In this document: positions 1 to 8,748 of the stretch, one piece after another
How the letters are laid out: each line of letters begins with the position of its first letter
Position numbering within the stretch: position 1 is the first letter of the stretch
From: Streptomyces sp. NBC_00576
GTDB lineage: Bacteria > Actinomycetota > Actinomycetes > Streptomycetales > Streptomycetaceae
NCBI RefSeq assembly: GCF_036345175.1
Contig: NZ_CP107780.1
Location: 372,001-436,000 of the forward strand
Direction of reading: 5' to 3'
Length of the DNA: 64,000 nt
Translations under genes and position numbers: made by a program
The notes under the pieces: model-generated
Seen by the model: only the letters and a program-made list of their open reading frames with translations
The model's database searches: none
What the model was told of the DNA's origin: nothing

Positions 1-920
1 GGATCGACCTGCCGCGCTCCGACTCCGACTTCTGGAACTCCTACGCGCAGTACATCGACAAGGACATCAAGTCCGACGGCATCAAGGCGCTGCCGATCAG
101 CAACTCGCAGAACGACGTCACCAAGCTGGTCGCCAACGTGCAGGTGTTCCAGAACACCGGGGCCAAGGCCGTGGTCATGGCCCCGCAGGACACCGGGGCC
201 GTCGCCTCCACCCTCGACACCCTCGCGTCGAAGAAGATCCCCGTGGTCAGCGTCGACACCCGGCCCGACAAGGGCGACGTGTACATGGTGGTGCGCGCCG
301 ACAACAAGGCTTACGGCACCAAGGCCTGCGAGTTCCTCGGCGAGCAGCTGGGCGGCAAGGGCAAGGTCGCCGAGTTCCAGGGCGCCCTGGACTCCATCAA
401 CGGGCGGGACCGCTCCGAGGCCTTCGCCGCCTGTATGAAGGAGAAGTTCCCGAAGATCCAGGTGTTCGAGCTGCCCACCGACTGGAAGGGCGACGTGGCC
501 TCCGCCAAGCTGCAGAGCCTGCTCGCCCAGCACCCCGACCTGAACGGCATCTACATGCAGGCCGGAGGTGTCTTCCTGCAGCCGACCCTGGCCCTCCTCG
601 AGCAGAAGGGCCTGCTCAAGCCCGCCGGGCAGAAGGGGCACATCTCGATCATCTCCAACGACGGCATCCCGCAGGAGTTCGACGCCATCCGCAAGGGCCA
701 GATCGACGCCACCGTCTCCCAGCCGGCCGACCTGTACGCCAAGTACGCGCTGTACTACGCCAAGGCCGCAGCCGAGGGCAAGACCTTCGAGCCGGGAAAG
801 ACCGACCACGACTCCACCATCATCAAGCTGGCCAACGGTCTCGAAGACCAGCTGCCCGCCCCGCTGGTCACCAAGGACAACGTCGACGACAAGACGCTGT
901 GGGGCAACAACGTCGGCTGA
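1..920 (+). CDS. Sugar ABC transporter substrate-binding protein (5' end missing)
   Basis: The open frame enters the window at base 3 and ends at TGA 918-920, so the N-terminus and signal peptide lie upstream. About 305 residues are visible. They have the character of type-1 periplasmic sugar-binding proteins (RbsB class): a segment reading GAKAVVMAPQDTGAV, then IPVVSVDT, a GRDRSEAF stretch and a NGIYMQAGG strand. Lysine-rich helices in a GC-rich genome are typical of exported binding proteins. It is followed on the same strand by the ATPase and permease of the same transporter class, so it should deliver a monosaccharide to that complex outside the membrane. The sugar cannot be read from the sequence. 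Confidence 0.88.
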   Translation, partial: IDLPRSDSDFWNSYAQYIDKDIKSDGIKALPISNSQNDVTKLVANVQVFQNTGAKAVVMAPQDTGAVASTLDTLASKKIPVVSVDTRPDKGDVYMVVRADNKAYGTKACEFLGEQLGGKGKVAEFQGALDSINGRDRSEAFAACMKEKFPKIQVFELPTDWKGDVASAKLQSLLAQHPDLNGIYMQAGGVFLQPTLALLEQKGLLKPAGQKGHISIISNDGIPQEFDAIRKGQIDATVSQPADLYAKYALYYAKAAAEGKTFEPGKTDHDSTIIKLANGLEDQLPAPLVTKDNVDDKTLWGNNVG

Positions 921-1050
921 TGACCGCACTTCCCGCCCGTCGCGTCGGGAGACGCACAGCCCCCGCGTCCCCCGACGCCCGCCCGCCGGCGCGGGCATCC
1001 CGCCCGCGCCCCTCGGCTCCAGCCTCCGTACACGAAGGACGGTATCCACC

Positions 1051-2658
1051 ATGGCGGACACCGCGACCGCCCCGGCGACCGGACCCGGCCCTGCGGCCCC
1101 TGTGGCCGAGGCGACCGGCATCAGCAAACGATTCGGCGCGACCGTCGCGCTGCGCGACGCCCGTATCACCGTCGCCCCTGGCGAGGCGCATGCCCTGGTC
1201 GGACGCAACGGCGCCGGCAAGTCGACGCTCGTGTCCATCCTCACCGGCCTCCAGCAACCCGACACCGGAAACCTGCGTTTCGCCGGCGAGCCGGCGCCCG
1301 CCGTCGGCGACATCGACGCCTGGCGCTCCCGCGTGGCCTGCGTCTACCAGCGCTCCACCATCATCGGTGACCTGACCGTCGCCGAGAACCTCTTCCTGAA
1401 CCGGCAGAGCGCCGGGGCGGCGCAGCCCATCCGGTGGAAGCAACTGCGCCGACGTGCCGAGGAACTGCTCGGCGAGTACGGCGTGGCCGTCGACGCGAGC
1501 GCGCGGGCCAGGAACCTCACCGTCGAGCAGCGGCAGTTCGTCGAGATCGCACGGGCCCTGTCGTTCGGCGCACGCTTCATCATCCTCGACGAGCCGACCG
1601 CGAAGCTCGACGCCCGCGGCATCAACCGCCTCTTCGACAAGCTCCGCGACCTCCAACGGCAGGGCGTCGCCTTCCTCTTCATCTCGCACCATCTCCAAGA
1701 GGTGTACGACCTCTGCACCACCGTCACCGTCTACCGCGACGCGGCCCACATCCTGACCGCGCCCGTCGCCGAACTCGGCCACCAGGCGCTGGTGGAGGCC
1801 ATGACCGGCGAGTCGGCCTCCACGATCGCCGTCGAGCGTTCTTCGGCCTCGCCGTCCCCTTCGGAGGAGCTGCTGGCCGTCGACGGTCTGACACTGCCCG
1901 GCGTCTGCGAGGACATCTCCCTCTCGGTCCGTTCCGGCGAGGTCGTCGGGCTCGCCGGCGCCACCGCCAGCGGCAACGTGCAGGTGGGTGAGACGATCGC
2001 CGGTCTGCACCGCGCCAAGGACGGCCGGATCACCGTCGGCGGCAAGAGCGTGCGCACCGGCAGTGTGCCGTCCGCGCTCGCCGTCGGAGTCGGCCTGGTC
2101 CCCGAGGACCGCCACCTCCAGGGGCTGGTGAACAACCGCAGCGTGGCGGAGAACGCGACGCTCACCGTCACCGACCAGCTCGGTCCCTTCGGCACGGTGC
2201 TGCCCGCCCGCACCAGGGCGTTCGCCGGGCGCATGATCCGGGACCTCGACATCAAGACCCCGGGACCCGCCACCCCGGTCTCCGCCCTCTCGGGCGGCAA
2301 CCAGCAGAAAGTGGTCGTCGCCCGTGCCCTGGCCACCGATCCGCATGTCCTGGTGGCCATCCGCCCCACCAACGGGGTGGACGTCAAGTCCAAGGAGTTC
2401 CTCCTGGGCCGTATCCGGCAGATCGCGGACGGCGGCAAGGCCGCGCTGATCGTCTCCGACGAACTGGACGACCTGAAGATCTGTGACCGGGTCGTCGTCA
2501 TGTTCCACGGACGCGTCGTCGCCGAGTTCGACCGTGGCTGGAAAGACGAGATCGTCGTCGCCGCCATCGAGGGCGTCACCGGCGACTCGGCCTCCACAAC
2601 CGCGTCCCCCGCAACCGCCGTACCCGCCTCAACCGGCGCAGACGAGCACGGAAGGTAG
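1051..2658 (+). CDS. Sugar ABC transporter double ATP-binding protein (RbsA/XylG type)
   Basis: A 535-residue protein with two fused nucleotide-binding domains, the usual architecture and length for monosaccharide importers. The ATG at 1051 follows GAAGGACGG at a good distance. Domain 1 has an intact Walker A GRNGAGKST (about residue 51) and Walker B IILDEPTA (about 176), but its signature reads LTVEQRQ instead of LSGGQ. Domain 2 is complementary: its Walker A position reads GATASGNVQ without the Lys, and Walker B reads VLVAIRPTNG without the Asp-Glu pair, while the signature LSGGNQQ (about 413) is intact. Only one composite ATP site therefore looks competent, as known in this family. It lies 130 bp after the binding protein and ends 2 bp before the permease. 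Confidence 0.92.
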   Translation: MADTATAPATGPGPAAPVAEATGISKRFGATVALRDARITVAPGEAHALVGRNGAGKSTLVSILTGLQQPDTGNLRFAGEPAPAVGDIDAWRSRVACVYQRSTIIGDLTVAENLFLNRQSAGAAQPIRWKQLRRRAEELLGEYGVAVDASARARNLTVEQRQFVEIARALSFGARFIILDEPTAKLDARGINRLFDKLRDLQRQGVAFLFISHHLQEVYDLCTTVTVYRDAAHILTAPVAELGHQALVEAMTGESASTIAVERSSASPSPSEELLAVDGLTLPGVCEDISLSVRSGEVVGLAGATASGNVQVGETIAGLHRAKDGRITVGGKSVRTGSVPSALAVGVGLVPEDRHLQGLVNNRSVAENATLTVTDQLGPFGTVLPARTRAFAGRMIRDLDIKTPGPATPVSALSGGNQQKVVVARALATDPHVLVAIRPTNGVDVKSKEFLLGRIRQIADGGKAALIVSDELDDLKICDRVVVMFHGRVVAEFDRGWKDEIVVAAIEGVTGDSASTTASPATAVPASTGADEHGR

Positions 2659-2660
2659 TC

Positions 2661-3695
2661 ATGTCCGCCACCACAGATCTCACCGAGCCCGCAGTGAGCA
2701 CGGCCGAGCCGGCCGCCGCGCGCCGCCGGGTCGACTTCGGGCGTTTCCGTGAACTGTCCCTGGTCCCGGCGATTCTCGTCCTCGGCCTGATCGGGTTCAT
2801 CGTCTCGCCGGCCTTCCTGACCGCCGACAACCTCATCGGTGTGGCCCAGCAGTCCACCGAACTGAGTCTGCTGGTACTCGCCACGACCTTCATCCTGATC
2901 GCCGGACGGATGGACCTGTCGCTCGAGTCCACCATCGGTGTGGCTCCCGTCATCGCCGTGTGGCTCGTCCTGCCGAGCAGCGGCGGCCGGTTCAACGGGC
3001 TCGGCCTCTTTCCCGAGTGGACGGCGGTCCCCCTCTGTCTGCTGGTCGGCGCGTTGATCGGTGCCGTCAACGGCTTCCTCATCCTCAAGCTGCGCCTCAA
3101 CGGATTCATCGTCACCCTCGGCGCCCTGACCATGCTCCGCGGCCTGCAGGTCGCCCTCTCCGAGGGCCAGTCCATCGTCGAGCTGCCCTCCTCCTTCACC
3201 TACCTGGGCAAGACGTCCTGGCTGGGCATACCCGCCGCCATCTGGGTGTGCGCGCTGCTCTTCGCCATCGGAGGCAGCGCGCTGGCCTGGCTCCGTCACG
3301 GCCGGGCGCTGTACGCGATCGGCGGCAACGCGGACGCGGCCCGCACCGCGGGCATCCGCGTCGACCGCATCGTGTGGATCGTCCTCATCCTCGGCAGCGT
3401 CCTCGCCGCGTTCGCCGGCATCCTCTACAGCGGCCACTACGGCTCCATCTCCGCCACCCAGGGCAGCGGCTGGATCTTCCAGGTCTTCGCCGCGACCGTG
3501 ATCGGCGGGGTCAGCCTCAACGGCGGCAAGGGCTCCGTGTTCGGTGCCCTCACCGGCGTACTCACGCTCCAACTGGTCGTGAACGTCATGACGCTGGCGG
3601 GCGTACCGCCGCTGTGGAACCAGTTCCTCAACGGGGCCATCATCATCGTCGCCTTGATCATCTCCCGGTTCGCCTCCGGCGAGAAGCAGGAGTAA
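2661..3695 (+). CDS. Sugar ABC transporter permease (RbsC/AraH type)
   Basis: A 344-residue integral membrane protein of the BPD_transp_2 type. The ATG lies 2 bp after the ATPase stop, and its ribosome site GGAAGG overlaps the end of that gene, so the two are translationally coupled. Hydrophobic spans run through the whole chain after a short charged N-terminus. The C-terminal GGVSLNGGKGSVFGALTG is the glycine-rich family motif, and GGNADAARTAGI matches the conserved cytoplasmic loop. It should form the channel of the sugar importer with the ATPase. Nothing in it identifies the sugar. Confidence 0.92.
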   Translation: MSATTDLTEPAVSTAEPAAARRRVDFGRFRELSLVPAILVLGLIGFIVSPAFLTADNLIGVAQQSTELSLLVLATTFILIAGRMDLSLESTIGVAPVIAVWLVLPSSGGRFNGLGLFPEWTAVPLCLLVGALIGAVNGFLILKLRLNGFIVTLGALTMLRGLQVALSEGQSIVELPSSFTYLGKTSWLGIPAAIWVCALLFAIGGSALAWLRHGRALYAIGGNADAARTAGIRVDRIVWIVLILGSVLAAFAGILYSGHYGSISATQGSGWIFQVFAATVIGGVSLNGGKGSVFGALTGVLTLQLVVNVMTLAGVPPLWNQFLNGAIIIVALIISRFASGEKQE

Positions 3696-3786
3696 CCACG
3701 TACCGCAGGCGGCTCCGTCGGCCCCGAGCCAGGCCCGGCGGAGCTGCCGGCGGCCTGCACGTCCCCCCACTCAGAGAGGCACCCTC

Positions 3787-4488
3787 GTGGCACTGACGGA
3801 CGAGGCGATCGACAAGATCAAGGCGATGATCGTCGCCGGCGAGCTCGCGCCCGGCTCCCGGCTGCCCAAGGAGGAGATCCTCGCCGGACAGCTCGGCTTG
3901 TCCCGGAACTCGCTGCGCGAGGCCGTCCGGGCGCTGACCGCCATGCGAATCCTCATCACCCGGCAGGGCGACGGCACATACGTCTCCAGCCTGGAGCCTC
4001 ATCTCCTGCTGGAAAGCCTCACCTTCGCCGCCGACGTCTCCCAGGGCCACACTGCTCTGCAGTTGCTCCAGGTACGACGACTGCTCGAACCCCAGGCGAC
4101 AGGGCTGGCCGCCGCGCTACTGGACGAGAAGAGCCTCCAGGAACTGCGCAACATCCTCGACCGGTCCCGGACCGTCACCACCGTGGAGGAGTTCGTCGCC
4201 CACGACACCGCCTTCCACCTCAGGATCGTCGAGGCCGTCGGCAACCCCGTGCTGTCGATGCTGCTGCAAGTGCTCTCCACCCGCACCCAGCGGGTCCGCA
4301 TCGTCCGTGGCAGCCAGACCAGTCAAGCTCTCAGCAACGCCCACCAGGACCACGAGCAGATCCTCAGCGCGCTTCAGTCACGCGACGCCCTGCTCGCCGC
4401 CTCCGCGGCGACCGTCCACATCACGGCTGTGGAGCAGTGGCTGGCCACCAGTCTGACCGACGACCCGATACGAGCGATCGACGACTGA
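3787..4488 (+). CDS. GntR/FadR-family transcriptional regulator
   Basis: A 233-residue protein with an N-terminal winged helix-turn-helix (GELAPGSRLPKEEILAGQ, then LSRNSLREAVRAL, ending GDGTYV) and a C-terminal all-helical FCD domain (about residues 80-220) with HDTAFHLRIVEA, where the His residues normally bind metal. I chose the GTG at 3787, preceded by AGAGAGG. It lies 91 bp after the permease on the same strand and is the likely local regulator of the sugar transporter, with a sugar acid or sugar as possible ligand. That assignment comes from position only. Confidence 0.9.
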   Translation: MALTDEAIDKIKAMIVAGELAPGSRLPKEEILAGQLGLSRNSLREAVRALTAMRILITRQGDGTYVSSLEPHLLLESLTFAADVSQGHTALQLLQVRRLLEPQATGLAAALLDEKSLQELRNILDRSRTVTTVEEFVAHDTAFHLRIVEAVGNPVLSMLLQVLSTRTQRVRIVRGSQTSQALSNAHQDHEQILSALQSRDALLAASAATVHITAVEQWLATSLTDDPIRAIDD

Positions 4489-4496
4489 CCGCCCGC

Positions 4497-4527
4497 TCCT
4501 CGGCCTTCGCGCCGACCGGTCCGAGGA
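4497..4527 (+). terminator. Stem-loop after the GntR regulator
   Basis: Seven-base arms TCCTCGG and CCGAGGA flank a 17-base loop starting 9 bp after the stop codon. There is no T-run, as is usual in Streptomyces. Modest support only. Confidence 0.35.
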
Positions 4528-4740
4528 ACGGGGCTGGGACGCCGTCATGCCAAAAGGGCAGAGGTCGCTGAGGCGATCGCGAGCGACGCCGACGACTGCA
4601 GCCGACTCGGTGTGGACTCGGCCACCGCTACGACTCGGGCACGCTGCTGTCCGACGGCACATCCGCACCGGCGCGAACCCGGCGGCCGTACCCGCGTCCT
4701 CATCGTGACCGGCGATGCCGTCGTGGCCCGGGCCTGACCC

Positions 4741-4942
4741 GGCGTCTCCTGGACGCCTACCATCGGCCAGGCTGGACGAACACCGAGATCACCGAACGGC
4801 TCGTCCTCAGCGGGTCCACGGTGAGGAAGCACGTCGGCCGGGTCCTCGCCAAGTCGGGGCCCGCGACCGCATCCAGGTCGTGATCACGGCGTATGACACC
4901 GGCCTCGTCAGGGCCGAACCGTTGCCCTGGAGCCTCTGTTGA
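4741..4942 (+). pseudogene. NarL-type response regulator C-terminus, frameshifted relic
   Basis: The frame from 4741 reads TNTEITERLVLSGSTVRKHV and then VGRVLAKSG, a LuxR/NarL DNA-binding helix-turn-helix. At the GGGGCCC run near 4857-4863 the frame is lost. One base further along it resumes as RDRIQVVITAYDTGLVRA, the normal end of such regulators, and stops at 4942. A single-base deletion therefore split the domain. The receiver domain expected upstream is not recognisable in 4530-4740, so this is an eroded fragment. No start codon or ribosome site supports expression. Confidence 0.65.
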
Positions 4943-5052
4943 ACCAGGAGGCGAGAGCAAACATGCCATGTCTACCTAATAATGAATGGGCGATATACGG
5001 CTCAAAGCAGTCAAATAGACCTCGCTGATCGGCTTTTCATCCCTCCACCCCG

Positions 5053-5122
5053 TTGACATTCCGGTGTTACATGCCCGAGCTTCATGCGTAACACCTGGCG
5101 CCCGAGACCCGTGAGTGTCACG
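5053..5122 (+). promoter_or_regulatory. Candidate promoter and inverted repeats upstream of the GH29 gene
   Basis: A TTGACA hexamer at 5053-5058 is followed by 8-bp arms GGTGTTAC (5063-5070) and GTAACACC (5088-5095), and then by a compact repeat CGTGA-GTG-TCACG (5110-5122). This lies 140-210 bp before the GH29 start in an unusually AT-rich stretch. No convincing -10 box is visible. The repeats may be operators, but which regulator binds is unknown. Confidence 0.35.
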
Positions 5123-5261
5123 GCACCTGTGTCTCCTCCGTACCAAGGACGTGCTCGCGCACTTCGGTGGGCATGCGCTGTCCCTTTCCCTGCAGTCGGA
5201 AAGGATTCGGCTCCTTCGGAACGGTTCTACGGCGCTGAAGCCACGAAACGAGAGTGAGAGC

Positions 5262-7205
5262 ATGTCGCCAGGAAACCTGTCCCGCCGTACGCTGCTCGGG
5301 GCCGCCGGCGCCGCTGCCGCGGCGACTGTGCTGCCCGTCGTCCCCGCCTTCCCGGGCCTGCTGTCCGAGGCGGCGGCCGCAGACTCCCAGACCAACCTGA
5401 ACAACCTGGTGAACATGCGGTTCGGCATGTTCAACCACTTCAACATGGGCACGTACACCAACGAGGAGTGGGCCGCCCCGAACCACGACCCCGCCCTCTT
5501 CGCCCCCACGGCCGTGGACTGTGCCCAGTGGGCGGCCGCCGCCGCGGCGGCGAAGATGAGCTACGGCGTGCTGACGACCAAGCACCACGACGGCTTCTGC
5601 CTCTGGCCGACGGCGTACAACAACTACAACGTCGCCAACAGCTCCTACAAGCAGGACATCGTCGCCCAGTACGTCGACGCGTTCCGGGCCAAGGGCCTGA
5701 AGGTGGGCCTGTACTACTCGATCTGGGACCGCACCTACAGCGTGCAGGCGTACGACAGCCGGCACGGCGTCGCCGCCGACCAGACGATCCAGCCCGGTGA
5801 CCTCACCTACATGCTGAACCAGATCACCGAACTGCTGACCAACTACGGCACCATCGACATGTTCATCACCGACGGCTACGCGTGGCAGATGGGTCAACAG
5901 GCCATCTCCTACCAGCGGATCCGCGAGCACGTGAAATCGCTCCAGCCGGACATCGTCATGATCGACCACGGTGGGCTGTCGGTACCGTTCCTCGGCGACG
6001 CGATCTACTTCGAGGAGCCGTTGGGCATCACCTCGCCGACCGGAAACACCTACGCCTCCCTGCAGGGGCAGACGATCAGCAACGGATGGTTCTGGCATCC
6101 GTCCACGCCGACCGAAGGCCTGATGAGCAAGGCGTCGATCCTGTCCCACCTGGCTGACCTGGAACCGAAATACACCTCGTTCATCCTCAACTGCCCGCCC
6201 AACCGCAACGGCAGGCTGGACACCAACGTCGTCAACCGGCTCGCCGAAGTCGGGGCGGCATGGAGCCCCAACACCTCCAGGGCACCACTGCCGACGCAGA
6301 TGCCACGCGCCGAGCACCCCGTGACACCCGTCAGCGCCTACGCGACCGGATTCCATACCGGCGAGGGCCCGATGAACGCGATCGACGGGTTGAGCGACAA
6401 GGACGTCGAGACCTGCTGGTCGACGTGGGGACTGTCCCCGTCCCTGCCCCACTCGATCACGATGGACCTGGGTGGGGTCTGGAGCAACGTCTCCACCCTG
6501 GAGTACCTGCCCAAGCAGTGGAACCGCAGCAACTCCACCGACGGCGACATCACTTCGTACACCATCTCCACCAGCACTGACGGCACGACCTTCACCCAGG
6601 CCGCCACTGGTTCCTGGGCCGGCGACCGCGTCACCAAGGTTGCCGAGTGGAGCGCCAGGAACGTGGGCTTCGTACGGATCCAGGCCACCGCCGGCACCGG
6701 CGGATACGTCAACGTGGGCGCCGTCAGGATAGGCGGCAGGACCGCCAGGCCTGCCCTGGTGTCGCGCGTCCTGCCGGGTGACGGAACCGTCTGTCGCCTG
6801 GTCAACCGCAACAGCGGCCAGGTGGCCGACGTGTACGAGAACCGGACCGCCAACGGCACGAGCATCATCCAGTGGCCCTGGCTGAACAGTCCCAACCAGA
6901 AGTGGACCTTCGCCTCCACCGGCGACGGCTATTACAAGATCAAGAGCGTCAGCAGCGGCAAACTCATGGAAGTGGCCGGCCTCTCGCGTGTGGACGGCGG
7001 CCTGGTGGGCATCTGGTCGGACGACAGTGTCTTCCAACAGCACTGGGCTGTGACGCCCACCGGTGACGGCTACTACTACCTCACCAACCGGCTCAGCGGA
7101 CTGTCACTCAACGTCGACGGCGCCTCCACCACCAACGGCGCCGGCATCAAGCAGGAGACGTACAACCGGGGAGCCCAGCAACAGTGGCAGATCATCACCG
7201 TGTGA
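5262..7205 (+). CDS. Secreted GH29 alpha-L-fucosidase with F5/8C and ricin-type domains
   Basis: A 647-residue exported glycosidase. The ATG at 5262 follows GAGAGTGAGAG and opens a twin-arginine signal, SRRTLLG, then an Ala-rich core. The catalytic barrel (about residues 45-380) has the GH29 hallmarks MRFGMFNHFNMGTY, TTKHHDGFCLWPT and a probable nucleophile Asp in FITDGYAW. A discoidin/F5-8C-like beta-sandwich follows (about 400-500). The C-terminus is a ricin-type trefoil with three QxW-like repeats (NQKWTF, QQHWAV, QQQWQI). It should release alpha-L-fucose from extracellular glycans while tethered by the lectin domains. It starts the carbohydrate-active gene island. A broader alpha-L-fucosidase or galactosidase specificity cannot be excluded. 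Confidence 0.88.
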   Translation: MSPGNLSRRTLLGAAGAAAAATVLPVVPAFPGLLSEAAAADSQTNLNNLVNMRFGMFNHFNMGTYTNEEWAAPNHDPALFAPTAVDCAQWAAAAAAAKMSYGVLTTKHHDGFCLWPTAYNNYNVANSSYKQDIVAQYVDAFRAKGLKVGLYYSIWDRTYSVQAYDSRHGVAADQTIQPGDLTYMLNQITELLTNYGTIDMFITDGYAWQMGQQAISYQRIREHVKSLQPDIVMIDHGGLSVPFLGDAIYFEEPLGITSPTGNTYASLQGQTISNGWFWHPSTPTEGLMSKASILSHLADLEPKYTSFILNCPPNRNGRLDTNVVNRLAEVGAAWSPNTSRAPLPTQMPRAEHPVTPVSAYATGFHTGEGPMNAIDGLSDKDVETCWSTWGLSPSLPHSITMDLGGVWSNVSTLEYLPKQWNRSNSTDGDITSYTISTSTDGTTFTQAATGSWAGDRVTKVAEWSARNVGFVRIQATAGTGGYVNVGAVRIGGRTARPALVSRVLPGDGTVCRLVNRNSGQVADVYENRTANGTSIIQWPWLNSPNQKWTFASTGDGYYKIKSVSSGKLMEVAGLSRVDGGLVGIWSDDSVFQQHWAVTPTGDGYYYLTNRLSGLSLNVDGASTTNGAGIKQETYNRGAQQQWQIITV

Positions 7206-7471
7206 TACCTCGGTAGGCCGGGGACATCCGTTCCGCCCGACGATTCCTCGACAGGAACGGTGGCAGCAGGGGCCTGAACCACAGCCGTCCGCCACGGTTG
7301 CGCCTTCTGGCATCACGCCACTGCCCACCCCGCTTCGGCGTCATGCCCGCGTCGCCCCCTGGCGCACGCGGAGCGTGGCGATCCGAAGGTGCGGAGTCAA
7401 GTAGGCCGCAGTGTCGCCTAGTTCGGCTTTGGTCAGCACTCCTCTGTGATCCACGGTGGCCGGTGCAACGA

Positions 7472-8386
7472 TCAGCGAATCGTGCCTTCGCTGCCGGCAT
7501 GTCCGGCGCTCTGGTTGATGCGCGTTCCCGCGCCGCTGACCCTCACACGCGGGTCGCCCGCGCGCAGCGTCACTGTGAGTTCGCCGGGGCGGCCCAGGTC
7601 CTCGCCCTGGTGCAGAGTGAGGACGGCGTCCTCGCCGACCAGGCCGAACTCACGGGCGTACGCACCGAACGCGGCAGCCGCGGCGCCGGTCGCCGGGTCC
7701 TCGACGACGCCGCCGACGGGGAACGGGTCACGGGCATGGAAGGTGGTGGCCGACTCCCGCCACACCAGTTGGACAGTGGTCAGATCCAAGCGGTGCATCA
7801 GGGCTTCGAGGCGCGCGAAGTCGTACGCGAGATCTGCCAGGCGGGCGCGAGTCGCCGCCGCCAGGACGAGATGGCGGGCGCCCGCGAAGGCGATACGGGG
7901 CGGGAAGGCCGGGTCGAGATCGACGGCCGGCCAGCCGAGCGCGGCGAGCGCCTCCGCGAGGTCGGCGTCGGCGATCTCCTCGATCTGCGGCTCGACGCTG
8001 GTGAGCGTGGCCCGGAGCGCCCCACCCTCCTCGACCACCACCACCGGTACGGTGCCGGCTCGCGTCGCGAACACCAGCTCGCCGGGGCCCGTTCGCTCGG
8101 CGAGCGCAATGGCGGTCGCGACAGTGGCGTGCCCGCAGAACGGCACTTCAGCCTTGGGACTGAAGTAGCGGATGCTGTACGCCTGCCCCTCCTGGCCGCC
8201 GAGACCCTCCGGGGGTGCGGTCAGGAACGCGGACTCCGAGTATCCGAGGTCGGCGGCTATGGCCAGCATGTCGCTGTCGTCCAGGCCACTGGCGTCCAGA
8301 ACGACGCCGGCGGGGTTTCCACCCTCGGGCACGCTGGAGAAGGCGGTGTATCGCAGCACTTCGGGCCGCGGCGTATTGGTCGTCAT
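7472..8386 (-). CDS. PhzF-family isomerase
   Basis: A 304-residue cytoplasmic protein of the PhzF / diaminopimelate-epimerase-like fold. It has NPAGVVLDA near the N-terminus, the catalytic-Glu context SESAFL, the strongly conserved YFSPKAEVPFCGHATVA and a C-terminal DPATGAAAAAFGAYA. Length fits the family. The ATG at 8386 begins the conserved region; no good ribosome site precedes it, so the start is uncertain. PhzF itself isomerises an anthranilate-derived intermediate in phenazine synthesis. There is no phenazine cluster here, so the substrate is unknown. Confidence 0.88.
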   Translation of the reverse strand: MTTNTPRPEVLRYTAFSSVPEGGNPAGVVLDASGLDDSDMLAIAADLGYSESAFLTAPPEGLGGQEGQAYSIRYFSPKAEVPFCGHATVATAIALAERTGPGELVFATRAGTVPVVVVEEGGALRATLTSVEPQIEEIADADLAEALAALGWPAVDLDPAFPPRIAFAGARHLVLAAATRARLADLAYDFARLEALMHRLDLTTVQLVWRESATTFHARDPFPVGGVVEDPATGAAAAAFGAYAREFGLVGEDAVLTLHQGEDLGRPGELTVTLRAGDPRVRVSGAGTRINQSAGHAGSEGTIR

Positions 8387-8748
8387 GCTGGTGGCAACGC
8401 GGGGCGGGGTGGTGACTGTTCCCGGGCGCCGGTGGAGAGGGAAGGCACAGCTGCTGGATGCGATCGCCCTCTGCCGGCAGCCGGGCAGTCCGGCGTGCCC
8501 GTAGTCGCCAAGTATGGAAATCCGTGAACTCGCAGAGCGAAACTCTTCTGCGCCCAGGCGCCTTGAGCGCATACGCCCGAGTCTCGCGTCCGCATGGTGG
8601 GTGCAATCCGATCCGAACCGCAGCCGCGCCGTCGGTCTGGCATGCACCACTGAGCGCCGCCCCAACCACCGCCATCGGGACAGCAGTTGATACCGCAAGT
8701 CCGACAGCGCGCTCGCTTTCGCATGCTGAAAGCAGAACTCTCCAGCGA
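8387..8748. other. Gap between phzF-like and comB-like genes
   Basis: These 362 bases lie between two minus-strand genes. I see no supported gene, tRNA or strong hairpin in them. Confidence 0.5.

Noticed and set aside
868..2508. Long minus-strand frame opposite the sugar ATPase
   Set aside because: It mirrors a real gene with clear Walker motifs; its composition is Gly/Asp/Arg filler typical of antisense frames in high-GC DNA.
5118..7043. 641-codon minus-strand frame opposite the GH29 gene
   Set aside because: No recognisable domain and no ribosome site; the plus strand carries a full fucosidase with signal peptide.
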